Shown piece after piece: positions 7,961-16,397 of a DNA stretch of 64,000 nt. The notes beneath the pieces are model-generated. The model had not been told where the DNA came from and ran no database searches. It saw nothing but the letters and a program-made list of their open reading frames with translations. The first letter of the stretch is position 1. The number at the start of each line of letters is the position of its first letter. This DNA is from an uncultured Bacteroidota bacterium. GTDB taxonomy: Bacteria; Bacteroidota; Bacteroidia; Flavobacteriales; Flavobacteriaceae. The position numbers and the translations under genes are program-made. The DNA lies in NCBI GenBank assembly GCA_902526075.1, contig CABZJM010000002.1, forward strand, positions 1-64,000. The letters run 5' to 3'.

Positions 7961-9622
7961 CTACTTAACTATTAGTTTGGATTTATGTAGTTGGCCATTA
8001 ACATTAATTTCAACAATATAGGTGCCTTGATTCAAAGATGAAATGTCTATTCTACTGTCATCAGTAATTAAATCATATACTTTTCTTCCCATAATATCAA
8101 AAATCTTTATGGCTTTTAAATAATTATAATCCATTTTAATATTTAAATAGTGTTCCGTTCTATCCACAGGATTCGGGAATAAGCTAATCTCATTAATATT
8201 AAATTCATCTGTTGACAACTCATTATTTGAACCAATAACTAAATTCATCAGAGATGTATTATTACCAACATAATTATAATAATCACACGTTGAATCTATC
8301 CAGGGACCAGTCTGAACAGCAGGATAAGGATAATTAGTAGCATCTTGAGGCAGAACGGTAAAATCAGATAAATTACCAGCAATGAACTTTCTTACACCAC
8401 CTTCAAAACCGGTTGAGGCCTCATCACCAGGACCCATCCAAACCTGAACAATTATATCATCGTTGGCAGAAACTTCGACACCATTTCCATTTAAGTTACC
8501 AAATCCAGGTAAAAACTCTAAAGGAACAGTTATTACAGTTTGATGATCCTCAGGTGTTATCTCAAAATTTAATTTAAATGCAATCTGCTCCCAGTAAGCT
8601 TGATTTTGTCCTACATTACTTGTGCCTACTCCACCATTAGTTTGTCTATACAAGAAAATATTCTGATATGCTGTTCCTGTATAATCTGTAACTGGTAAAT
8701 CAGGATTGTAATTACCCTCAGCATCAGAATACCATATACCCAATTCAACAGCTCCAATAGTAACAGTTCCCTCATATCCAAAGTCTGCTGGTATATAGCT
8801 TCTTGTGTAAATTTGAGCTCCCACAGTTGTTATTGCTTCAGAATCTGCATTTTCAGAAATTATTGAATAACCTACCTCGTAGAACCATGTACCTTGATTA
8901 ACCCATTGCGTAGAAATTTCATCTCCGGACATTGCCTCAAAACTGATACTTTGTTCTGAAAGTCCATCGGCTAAGGTTATATCATCAAGCACTACTGTTC
9001 CGTTGACTAATACATCTAAAACAGTTTCATTTCCAACTCCATTACCTATCCAACCATCTCCATATGCGTCGGTTAATGTAATTATATAGGGGCCGTCTGA
9101 TGTAGCAGTAAACGAGGTTTCAGGACATGAAAAACTTGTATCGCTAGCGGAACCAGTATATATAAAGTCATAAGCTGCTTCTGTTGATTCACATATTTGT
9201 GAGGGCTCATGAGTAATTTCCTGTGAAGAATTGTGAGATAAAGTATTTTCAGCTGAAAATTCTCCAGCCTCCATATTGGTATACCAAAGGTCTGGCCCGT
9301 CATTTCCGTTGTCATTCCAGTCACTTACAGAACCATCAGTACATACAGCTCTATTTGTAAAATAATATGGTGTCCCAGGCATCAAACCTGTAATGGTATG
9401 CGGAAATGCATTAAATGTATAAATTTCTGCTGTTCCGTCCCCAGGTGTAAAGGTTTCATATGCCTTGTATTCAATTTCAAAATAGTCAATTTGAGTATTA
9501 TTGTTACCGTTAATAAATACAAAATCCTCACCTGTTTCAAACCAAAAAATATCAGGATTTGGACATTGTGAATAAATATTTGTAGATAAAAAAATAAGTG
9601 CTAAAAAGTATAATTGTTTCAT
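7961..9622 (-). CDS. Secreted fibronectin-type III protein with T9SS type A sorting domain
   Basis: A 553-residue extracellular or surface protein with no recognisable catalytic domain. The signal peptide ends near residue 18 (NIYSQ). Residues about 22-110 resemble a fibronectin type III module (TITGLMPGTPYYF is a typical FN3 strand). Residues 150-260 form an Asp/Gly-rich beta region (LTDAYGDGWIGNG) as seen in adhesive Bacteroidota proteins. The last 80 residues are a type A T9SS C-terminal domain: ISLFPNPV, then IFDIMGRKVYD, ISSLNQGTYIVEI and the terminal KLIVK. It would be carried over the outer membrane by the type IX system, whose components are not in this window. It is bounded by its own terminator at 7913-7940. 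Confidence 0.88.
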   Translation of the reverse strand: MKQLYFLALIFLSTNIYSQCPNPDIFWFETGEDFVFINGNNNTQIDYFEIEYKAYETFTPGDGTAEIYTFNAFPHTITGLMPGTPYYFTNRAVCTDGSVSDWNDNGNDGPDLWYTNMEAGEFSAENTLSHNSSQEITHEPSQICESTEAAYDFIYTGSASDTSFSCPETSFTATSDGPYIITLTDAYGDGWIGNGVGNETVLDVLVNGTVVLDDITLADGLSEQSISFEAMSGDEISTQWVNQGTWFYEVGYSIISENADSEAITTVGAQIYTRSYIPADFGYEGTVTIGAVELGIWYSDAEGNYNPDLPVTDYTGTAYQNIFLYRQTNGGVGTSNVGQNQAYWEQIAFKLNFEITPEDHQTVITVPLEFLPGFGNLNGNGVEVSANDDIIVQVWMGPGDEASTGFEGGVRKFIAGNLSDFTVLPQDATNYPYPAVQTGPWIDSTCDYYNYVGNNTSLMNLVIGSNNELSTDEFNINEISLFPNPVDRTEHYLNIKMDYNYLKAIKIFDIMGRKVYDLITDDSRIDISSLNQGTYIVEINVNGQLHKSKLIVK

Positions 9623-9740
9623 AATAATTTATTTGTTCCTTGAATTTAATTAATTTATCTAAATAAATTATAAAAAAGATTACAGAACTGTTGAAAGTGT
9701 AATGTCTATTAATTAATCAAAATAGACATATAAAATATAA

Positions 9741-9764
9741 AAACCCTCAAAAAATTGAGGGTTT
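9741..9764 (-). terminator. Intrinsic terminator after tRNA-His
   Basis: AAACCCTCAA (9741-9750) and TTGAGGGTTT (9755-9764) pair perfectly over an AAAA loop, directly 3' of tRNA-His on the minus strand. The arms are identical to those of the hairpin at 4991-5014. Confidence 0.85.
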
Positions 9765-9771
9765 AAAATTG

Positions 9772-9845
9772 GGTGGAAGACCGGATTCGAACCGGCGACC
9801 TCCTGAACCACAATCAGGCGTTCTAACCAACTGAACTACAACCAC
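9772..9845 (-). tRNA. tRNA-His (GTG)
   Basis: Read on the minus strand it folds as a 74-nt cloverleaf: D stem GTTC/GAAC, anticodon stem CCTGA/TCAGG enclosing TTGTGGT (anticodon GTG), T stem GCCGG/CCGGT with loop TTCGAAT. Discriminator C73 (9772) can pair with the extra G at 9846 (G-1), the hallmark of tRNA-His. CCA is not fully encoded. In the acceptor stem GTGGTTG against CTTCCAC, positions 5-68 and 6-67 read as U-U, which is odd. A full Bacteroidota promoter lies just upstream. Confidence 0.93.
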
Positions 9846-9859
9846 CATAATAAGGAGTG

Positions 9860-9890
9860 CAAATGTAATTTTTTTGTATTTCTCTGCAAA
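9860..9890 (-). promoter_or_regulatory. Bacteroidota-type promoter of tRNA-His
   Basis: On the minus strand, TTTG (9890-9887) is followed after exactly 19 nt by TACATTTG (9867-9860), matching TTTG-N19-TAnnTTTG. The predicted transcription start lies a few bases before the mature tRNA end. Confidence 0.82.
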
Positions 9891-9904
9891 ACAAGAAATA
9901 AAAA

Positions 9905-10621
9905 TTATTTCAAGTCGCTAATATTTTCAATTAAAGGTAAACGAGCAGCAATAAAACCTTCACCATAATCAACATTAGTTAATCGTCCTAGATCTCTAGC
10001 CCTGTATTCGATACTATCAATAAAGTTTTTAGTGGAAATAGGTGTGCTATGCACAGTTTCATTTCCATCATAAAATTGAGACTTAAATGCCTTGACGGCT
10101 TTAATCTTTGTTTGAAAGTGATTACTAATATCAACAACAAAATCAGGTTTCAAACTTTTCCATTGTATATAATGATAAATATTATTGGGCCTCCAAGGCT
10201 CCTGATCAATACCATCTTCAATAGTCTCAACCTTTTTGAGCCCACTTAAAAAACATGAATCGACAACCAATTTAGCACCTCTTGGGTGGTCAATGTGTCT
10301 GTCATCAGGTGCATTACACAAAATTAAATCTGGCCTGTATTTTCTGATCTTTTTGATTAGTTTTAACTGATGAGCGTCATCATTTTTAAAAAAACCATCT
10401 TTAAATTCTAAATTATCACGAAAAGCAACATTCAAGATTTTAGCCGCATCATTTGCTTCTTTTTCTCTAATTTCAGCGCTACCCCGAGTACCCAGCTCGC
10501 CCCTGGTCAAATCCAATATACCTACCTTTTTACCTTTTGAGATTTCTTTTGCAATTGTTCCTGAACAACCCAATTCAACATCATCTGGATGTGAACCAAT
10601 AGCTAAAATATCAACTTTCAT
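9905..10621 (-). CDS. bshB1: Bacillithiol biosynthesis deacetylase BshB1
   Basis: Removes the acetyl group from GlcNAc-malate in bacillithiol synthesis, the low-molecular-weight thiol pathway of Bacteroidota and Firmicutes; cytosolic. PIG-L/LmbE fold: the zinc motif SHPDD (10-14), LTRGELGTRGS (about 39-49) and RHIDHPRGAK (about 110-119) with further metal and catalytic His. I start at ATG 10621 (238 residues, the usual family length), because the longer frame to 10693 adds 24 residues that overlap the upstream gene. It begins 7 nt after the stop of the transsulfuration gene, so the pair is an operon. A thiol pathway beside a sulfur amino acid enzyme makes sense. Confidence 0.92.
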   Translation of the reverse strand: MKVDILAIGSHPDDVELGCSGTIAKEISKGKKVGILDLTRGELGTRGSAEIREKEANDAAKILNVAFRDNLEFKDGFFKNDDAHQLKLIKKIRKYRPDLILCNAPDDRHIDHPRGAKLVVDSCFLSGLKKVETIEDGIDQEPWRPNNIYHYIQWKSLKPDFVVDISNHFQTKIKAVKAFKSQFYDGNETVHSTPISTKNFIDSIEYRARDLGRLTNVDYGEGFIAARLPLIENISDLK

Positions 10622-10628
10622 AATACTT

Positions 10629-11786
10629 TTATTTACAATTGTTAAATGCTTGTTCAATGTCATACTGAATGTCAGGCACATCTTCGATACCAACAGAAAA
10701 CCTGATTAAATTATCAGTAATACCTTGAGCAATTCTATCTTCCGGAGTTAACAAATAATGGGAAGTCTCGGTAGGGGACAACATTGTACTTTCAACTCCA
10801 GCAAAACTCATTGACGGATTAATCATTTTCAATGATTTTAAGAAGGCTTTTGGATCAATTTTTTTATTTAATTCAAATGAAATTACGGCTCCAAAGCCAT
10901 TCATCTGTTTTTTTGCAATATCATGGTTTACATGTTCTTCTAAGCCAGGATAAAAAACCTTGTCAATGTTACTGCACCCTGTTAGATATTTTGAAAGCTC
11001 AACAGCATTCTTTTGCTGAGCAAAAAATCTTACAGACAATGTCTTCATACTTCTCTCCAGAAGCCATGCCGTATAATCACTTAGACTGCCGCCAATATTT
11101 TTTGAGAGATTCCAAATTATTTCTCTGTGCTCACTTGTTGATGCAACAGCACCAGCACATATATCACTGTGACCACCAAAGTATTTGGTTGCACTGTGTA
11201 ATATAATATCGATTCCAAGCTTGTGTGGCTTTTGAAGTAAAGGAGTTGCAAAAGTATTATCAATAAAAGAAATTAGTCCATTGCTCTTTGATAAATTAGC
11301 TATCTCTTTAATATCAACAAGTTTGAGTAAAGGATTTGATGGTGTTTCAATGTAAATAGCCTTGGTATTTGGCATTATTTCTTTTTCAAAAGATTTTACA
11401 TCTAACCCATCTGTAAATGAATATTGTATGCCATATCTTTTAAATTGAGCCTCGACGAGATTTCTAGTACCTCCATAAATATCATTTTGAATTACAATAT
11501 GATCTCCAGAACCTAGAAAGGCTAGTAATGAAGTACTAATCGCAGCCATTCCAGAGCCTAGAATAATAGCATCCTCTGTTTCTTCTAGGGCAGCTATTTT
11601 TTTTGCTAGAAATTCCTGATTTGGAGTTGAGCTATATCTCGGATATCTGTCAATTTCTTTATCAATATATTCGTATGATGTTGCAGGATAGATTGGAGAG
11701 ACTGAACCTCCATACTGTTCATCTTTGACTTGACCCACGTGGGTACATATGGTATTTACACCCTTGAATATATTTTCATCAGACAT
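10629..11786 (-). CDS. PLP-dependent transsulfuration enzyme (cystathionine gamma-synthase/lyase family)
   Basis: A Cys/Met metabolism PLP enzyme of 385 residues. Features in order: the N-terminal substrate loop (YPRYSSTPN), GSGMAAIS for cofactor phosphate binding, the ring-stacking segment NDIYGGT, the FIDNTFATP Asp, and the PLP lysine in HSATKYFGGHSD (about residue 200). MetB, MetC and gamma-lyases share all of these, so the exact reaction (making or breaking cystathionine) cannot be fixed by reading. It sits upstream of bshB1 with a 7-nt gap and 10 nt downstream of the cytochrome c assembly gene, all on the minus strand. Confidence 0.9.
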   Translation of the reverse strand: MSDENIFKGVNTICTHVGQVKDEQYGGSVSPIYPATSYEYIDKEIDRYPRYSSTPNQEFLAKKIAALEETEDAIILGSGMAAISTSLLAFLGSGDHIVIQNDIYGGTRNLVEAQFKRYGIQYSFTDGLDVKSFEKEIMPNTKAIYIETPSNPLLKLVDIKEIANLSKSNGLISFIDNTFATPLLQKPHKLGIDIILHSATKYFGGHSDICAGAVASTSEHREIIWNLSKNIGGSLSDYTAWLLERSMKTLSVRFFAQQKNAVELSKYLTGCSNIDKVFYPGLEEHVNHDIAKKQMNGFGAVISFELNKKIDPKAFLKSLKMINPSMSFAGVESTMLSPTETSHYLLTPEDRIAQGITDNLIRFSVGIEDVPDIQYDIEQAFNNCK

Positions 11787-11796
11787 AGCGTCTAAT

Positions 11797-14700
11797 TTAG
11801 CGATTATTTTTTAGATATTTTTTATACTTGGGATATGCTAATAATGAAAGAATTAAAATAATCGCAAGCGTTATACTGATAAATACTAAACTGATTTCTT
11901 GATCATCTTTAGCGTAAGAATGTAATCCTGCTAGATAAAAATTAACGCCAAAATAAGTCATTATGATAGAACCGAAAGAAAGTATTGAAGCCACTGTAAA
12001 AGTAAAATTACTTTTTAACCCAGGAATTAATCTCATGTGAATCACAAATGCATAGACCATAATACTTATTAAAGCCCATGTTTCTTTTGGATCCCAGCCC
12101 CAATATCTACCCCAGCTTTCATTTGCCCACATTCCACCCAAAAAGTTTCCGATAGTAAGCATTACCAATCCAATTGTCATTGACATTTCATTAATTAAAA
12201 CTAGCTCTTTAACATTAATATTAAGCAACTCTCTGTTTTTTTTATTTACCAAAATCATCAAAATCAAAGAAACTATCCCTAGAATCATACTGATTGTAAA
12301 CGGACCATAGCTTCCGACAATAACAGCAACATGAATCATTAGCCAATAACTATCCAGAACAGGAACTAAATTGGCTATAGCTGGATCCATCCAGCTCCAA
12401 TGAGCAATCATTAAGATCATTGATGTAACAAATGTTGTTGAGGCTAATGTTAACTCGCTTTTTTTACCAAAATAAATCCCAAATAACATTGTAGCCCATG
12501 CCACATAAATCATTGATTCATACCCGTCACTCCACGGTGCATGACCAGAAATATACCATCTTGAAATTAATCCTAGAGCATGTATTGTAAAAAGCGCGTA
12601 AACAGCATATTTAGAAATTGCGATAATACTGTTAACAAATTTATTTCTGTTAAAGATCTGGAAGATTAGTGCAATGAACAAAATAGTACTAGCGTACAAA
12701 TACCAACTAAATAAACTTTTAAAAATATCATATTTGTTGTATAGAATTTCAGCATCTACTTTATTTGTAGTTAACATAACCTCAGAACCGTATCTCTTCT
12801 GGGTATTAGTAATTGCAACCAAAATTTCATCAGCATTAGAGAAGTCACCTGACTTTTTACCTTCATTTAGGAAATATAAGTATGTTTTGAAACCTGTATT
12901 AATAAAATTAGAGTACAGTGAATCCGTTAGCATTACGCTAAATCTATTTTCACTTGGTGATATCCATTTATTGTTTTCATCATCTGGAACAGGAAAAATC
13001 TTCAAAGTAGTACCCTGAACTGCATTGTATAATAGGTTTACACGCTGATCAGTCTCTCTGAATTCTTTTTGAAAAGCATTAGGAACAGCCGCTCGATAAG
13101 CCTCTTCTAGAAATGGACCTAACTTATACTCTCCCCTTTCAGTGAAAAAATCTACCAATGAGGCATGTTTTAAGTCTTTGTTAACACCAATTATACTTCT
13201 TATAGAGTCCGCTTTTTTACTTTTTAAAAATATTAAAGGAACACTGTACCATAACAATGGGCTTTCCTGCATTGATAAATAAACCTGATTGGAATCAAAA
13301 TCTTTATAATGATCTTTCTTGCTTAATTTTCTTAATAGCTCAGATGAATATGTATTTACCGGCATCATTCTTCCACCAATATCTTGTATTACTAATCTAC
13401 CGAATTTTCCCGCTTGTTCCTTTGAAGCAATATTTACATCTAGAATAGAATCAATTTTTTCAATATCAGATGCTGATGAGCTATGAACTCCAAATCCTTG
13501 AGCATTAATTGTTAATGAAATTAAAATTAGCAGCGAGGTTACAAGCTTTGTTTTATTATTCCTGGCAATATCAAGTTGCCTCTTAAGTGAATCAAATCTT
13601 GTAAATCTGGCAAAAAGGATAACAACTAAACCAAAGTACAATAAAATGTAACCAATGTATGTAAATAATGTGCCCCAAAAATCATGATTTACAGATAAAA
13701 TTGTCCCTTGTTCGTCAGGGTCAAATGAAGCCTGAAAAAATCTGTATCCTTCATAATTAAGAATGCTATTCATGTAAATTCGATAATCAAATGTCTCATC
13801 ATCAACAACCGTAACCTCACTAGCGAAAGAAGAATAGCTGCTGTCTGTTCCTGGATATTTTTCAGCTATAAAATCATTCAACTTTATACTAAAAGGTAAA
13901 TCATATACTTTTGATCCATATCTGATTGTAAAGTCTTGATTTCCCACAGAAAAAGTCTTAAATGCATTGTTAGTACCTTTACCACCTATCACTCTAACCG
14001 TTTTAGATTCTTCTGGTGTGGAAATCAGAAGCTCTAGACCGTCTTGGTCTGACTTTAAAAGTTCAGACTTTTTAACAATGTCGAAAACTCCTTTAATGGC
14101 AGGTTTTGGGAAAACAAGCTGTTGCCCATTAATAATGTATCTTGCCCTAAGATTTAATAATTCGTCAGAATTTTTTGGAAGAAAACCCTGCGTCATAGAA
14201 GCCATAACAATGTATTCACCCTCATATGGGGAATTAATAAATAAATCGTAATTCTCATCAAAAGTAATATTTACAGCACCTTCAATGTAATTGTTTAGTG
14301 TGTAAAGGGTCCCATGAATATTTTCTGTGGATCCATCTTTAAGGAAATGGTTGTGAGGCATACCCCCTGCCGATTCAACAATTTTTAAATAGTAATCTCC
14401 ATTTTCATCGAAAACCACATCTTCCTCAGCACCATTTATAAATTCAGTTAATTTGATTGAGATTGGCATATTTGCATATTGAGCATTGAAGCTAAATTTG
14501 TTTTCCAATCTTGGTGAAAAGTCAACAGGTCTTTCTGTATACCACCTCTGGGGTAATCCGTCTATCTCATAATCGCCGTCAATGTAAACAGTTAAATAAG
14601 TTTCTTCAGACAAAAATGAGCTTTCTGTGGCTCCTTCGCGGATACTCATGACTCCCTCATAACTAATGTATCTGGTTACAAAAGCACCAAGTAAAATAAA

Positions 14701-14967
14701 AATCCATGATAAATGAAGTAATAAAACCGGCCATTTCCTTATGCTTAATAGATTATATTTAAATATGTTTCCTATAAAATTTATCACGAAAAGAAGCATA
14801 ATAGCTTCAAACCACCATGCATTATAGATTAAATTTCTAGTTAGTGGAGTTGGTGATGTTTCTTGACCAGCATCCAAAAATGTTCCAATTGCCATAGCAA
14901 CAGCAAACACAACAAATAATACCCCAGTGAGCCTGTTGGAAAATAATATTTTTTTAAGTGTATTCAT
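11797..14967 (-). CDS. ccsBA: Fused cytochrome c assembly protein CcsBA (system II)
   Basis: A large inner-membrane protein that moves haem to the periplasm and attaches it to apocytochromes c. The N-terminal half is ResB/CcsB-like: hydrophobic segments within the first 100 residues, a long periplasmic domain (about 100-430) and another segment near 435-460. The C-terminal half is CcsA, with about eight membrane segments and the WWD haem-handling motif GRYWGWDPKETW (about 965). Conserved His residues lie in the flanking loops (GHAPWSDGYESM, GLHSYAKDD). The 1056-residue fusion is typical of Bacteroidota and epsilonproteobacteria. A -7 box lies at 14986-14993. It heads a minus-strand group with the PLP enzyme and bshB1. 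Confidence 0.94.
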   Translation of the reverse strand: MNTLKKILFSNRLTGVLFVVFAVAMAIGTFLDAGQETSPTPLTRNLIYNAWWFEAIMLLFVINFIGNIFKYNLLSIRKWPVLLLHLSWIFILLGAFVTRYISYEGVMSIREGATESSFLSEETYLTVYIDGDYEIDGLPQRWYTERPVDFSPRLENKFSFNAQYANMPISIKLTEFINGAEEDVVFDENGDYYLKIVESAGGMPHNHFLKDGSTENIHGTLYTLNNYIEGAVNITFDENYDLFINSPYEGEYIVMASMTQGFLPKNSDELLNLRARYIINGQQLVFPKPAIKGVFDIVKKSELLKSDQDGLELLISTPEESKTVRVIGGKGTNNAFKTFSVGNQDFTIRYGSKVYDLPFSIKLNDFIAEKYPGTDSSYSSFASEVTVVDDETFDYRIYMNSILNYEGYRFFQASFDPDEQGTILSVNHDFWGTLFTYIGYILLYFGLVVILFARFTRFDSLKRQLDIARNNKTKLVTSLLILISLTINAQGFGVHSSSASDIEKIDSILDVNIASKEQAGKFGRLVIQDIGGRMMPVNTYSSELLRKLSKKDHYKDFDSNQVYLSMQESPLLWYSVPLIFLKSKKADSIRSIIGVNKDLKHASLVDFFTERGEYKLGPFLEEAYRAAVPNAFQKEFRETDQRVNLLYNAVQGTTLKIFPVPDDENNKWISPSENRFSVMLTDSLYSNFINTGFKTYLYFLNEGKKSGDFSNADEILVAITNTQKRYGSEVMLTTNKVDAEILYNKYDIFKSLFSWYLYASTILFIALIFQIFNRNKFVNSIIAISKYAVYALFTIHALGLISRWYISGHAPWSDGYESMIYVAWATMLFGIYFGKKSELTLASTTFVTSMILMIAHWSWMDPAIANLVPVLDSYWLMIHVAVIVGSYGPFTISMILGIVSLILMILVNKKNRELLNINVKELVLINEMSMTIGLVMLTIGNFLGGMWANESWGRYWGWDPKETWALISIMVYAFVIHMRLIPGLKSNFTFTVASILSFGSIIMTYFGVNFYLAGLHSYAKDDQEISLVFISITLAIILILSLLAYPKYKKYLKNNR

Positions 14968-14985
14968 TAAGATTTTTATGGGCTA

Positions 14986-14993
14986 CAAATTTA
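14986..14993 (-). promoter_or_regulatory. -7 element upstream of ccsBA
   Basis: TAAATTTG on the minus strand, 18 nt before the ccsBA ATG, fits TAnnTTTG. I see no good -33 element at the usual distance. Confidence 0.5.
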
Positions 14994-15063
14994 ATACCAT
15001 TTTGACTTTTTTTATACCTAATTATATTATTTATTTTGTAAATTTTAACTAATCATTTATTTC

Positions 15064-15810
15064 ATGATAAAAGTTACAGTATTGGGGTCAGGAAATGTTG
15101 GATTTCATTTGATTAATTTATTTGACAACTCAAAAAAAATTAAACTGCATGAGTGGTATTCACGTTCATTAAAATTTGACTCTAGGGTTAAAATTGTTAA
15201 TGAGATTTCGGGGTTAACTGAATCTGATGTTTATATCATTTGTGTTAATGATGATTCTATTGCTGAAGTAAGTGATAAAATTCCAATTGAGGGAAAATTA
15301 GTTGTTCATACGTCTGGAAGCACGCCATACAATGTTTTGAATAAAAACAACAGAAGAGGTGTTTTTTATCCTCTTCAAACCTTTTCTAAATCACAAGAGT
15401 TAAATTATTCTGAAATTCCAATGTGTATTGAAGCAGAAAATGTAGATGATCTTAACAGCTTAAAAGACATATCAAAAATTTTAGGTTGCAATTATTATGA
15501 AATAAACTTTGAAGAAAGAAAAACTTTGCATCTGGCTGCTATTATTTCTAACAACTTCACAAACTTTTTATTTAATCTTTCCAAAGAATTGACGGATTCA
15601 AAGAATTTAGATTTTAATATTTTAAAACCTTTAATTAGGGAAACGGTTAATAAAATTCATAAATTAGACCCCATCAATGCACAAACAGGTCCAGCAAGGA
15701 GAAATGATAAAAATATCATGAAAATGCATCTGGAAATGTTAGATGATAAAAATACAATATCTCTATACAAAACTATTAGTGATATGATTAACGACAAGTA
15801 TGGAAATTAA
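15064..15810 (+). CDS. Rossmann-fold / DUF2520 protein
   Basis: A 248-residue cytosolic protein with an N-terminal NAD(P)-binding Rossmann fold, seen in VTVLGSGNVGFHL (4-16). This is followed by a C-terminal helical DUF2520 domain with GPARRNDKNIMKMHLEML (about 215-232). The architecture is that of ProC or F420-dependent oxidoreductase relatives, but no substrate is known. Its stop codon overlaps the start of the KdsC-like gene by 11 nt, so translation is probably coupled. The same order is common in Flavobacteriia as far as I recall. Confidence 0.85.
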   Translation: MIKVTVLGSGNVGFHLINLFDNSKKIKLHEWYSRSLKFDSRVKIVNEISGLTESDVYIICVNDDSIAEVSDKIPIEGKLVVHTSGSTPYNVLNKNNRRGVFYPLQTFSKSQELNYSEIPMCIEAENVDDLNSLKDISKILGCNYYEINFEERKTLHLAAIISNNFTNFLFNLSKELTDSKNLDFNILKPLIRETVNKIHKLDPINAQTGPARRNDKNIMKMHLEMLDDKNTISLYKTISDMINDKYGN

Positions 15811-16303
15811 TTACAAAGAAAAATTAGCCGATATAAACGCATTCATTTTTGATGTAGACGGAGTCCTAACCGACGGAAGTTTAATAATAAGTGAATCTGC
15901 AGAGCTGTTAAGAACAATGAACGTGAAAGACGGATTTGCTATGAAATTTGCTGTTGATAATGGTTATAAAATTGGAATTATTTCTGGTGGAACTAATGAA
16001 TCTGTTAGAAAAAGATTAAATGGTCTTGGAATTGAAGAAATTCACTTAAAATCATATGATAAGATTGTTCCATTTAATAATTTTTTAAGTAAATATAAAC
16101 TAAACAAAGAAAATGTTTTGGTAATGGGCGATGATATTCCTGACATTCCAATTATTAAGTTGGCAGGAATTGGTTGTTGCCCTCAAGATGCTGTTCCTGA
16201 AGTCAAATCTGTTTCTAACTATGTTTCTCAAAAAAATGGAGGAAAAGGATGTGTAAGGGATGTCATTGAGCAGGTAATGAAGATTCAAAATAAATGGATT
16301 TAA
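15800..16303 (+). CDS. kdsC: HAD-family KDO-8-phosphate phosphatase (KdsC-like)
   Basis: Predicted to dephosphorylate 3-deoxy-D-manno-octulosonate 8-phosphate for lipopolysaccharide core synthesis. A C0-type HAD of 167 residues: motif I FDVDGVLTDG (18-27, nucleophile Asp18 region), motif II ISGGTNESV, and motif III/IV MGDDIPDIPIIKLAG. Length and motifs fit KdsC, which forms tetramers without a cap domain. Related YrbI-type phosphatases acting on other sugar acids cannot be excluded, and no other kds gene is nearby. It starts inside the DUF2520 gene, and its last 10 nt overlap the micro-ORF at 16294. Confidence 0.87.
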   Translation: MEINYKEKLADINAFIFDVDGVLTDGSLIISESAELLRTMNVKDGFAMKFAVDNGYKIGIISGGTNESVRKRLNGLGIEEIHLKSYDKIVPFNNFLSKYKLNKENVLVMGDDIPDIPIIKLAGIGCCPQDAVPEVKSVSNYVSQKNGGKGCVRDVIEQVMKIQNKWI

Positions 16304-16395
16304 AAAATTTCAAATGGGATAAAGAATATACAATTCTTCTACTTCTCAACTTTATCTACTTTTTATTTTTCCTTTTCATAACTACAAACTATTAG
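16294..16395 (+). CDS. 33-residue single-pass membrane micro-protein (hypothetical)
   Basis: A short ATG-started frame of 33 codons ending in TAG. It has a charged N terminus (MDLKNFKWDKEY), then a solid hydrophobic stretch (TILLLLNFIYFLFFLFI) and a short polar tail. It overlaps the kdsC stop by 10 nt and ends 2 nt before the symporter ATG. It therefore fills precisely the space between two coupled genes, which argues that it is a real, translationally coupled gene. It may assist the symporter next door. No known family is recognised. The alternative is chance, as short hydrophobic frames arise easily in AT-rich DNA. Confidence 0.5.
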   Translation: MDLKNFKWDKEYTILLLLNFIYFLFFLFITTNY

Positions 16396-16397
16396 CC

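Noticed and set aside
10832-11206. Plus-strand open frame opposite the PLP enzyme
   Set aside because: The minus-strand gene carries all PLP motifs; the opposite frame gives a His/Gln/Leu-rich nonsense-like product.
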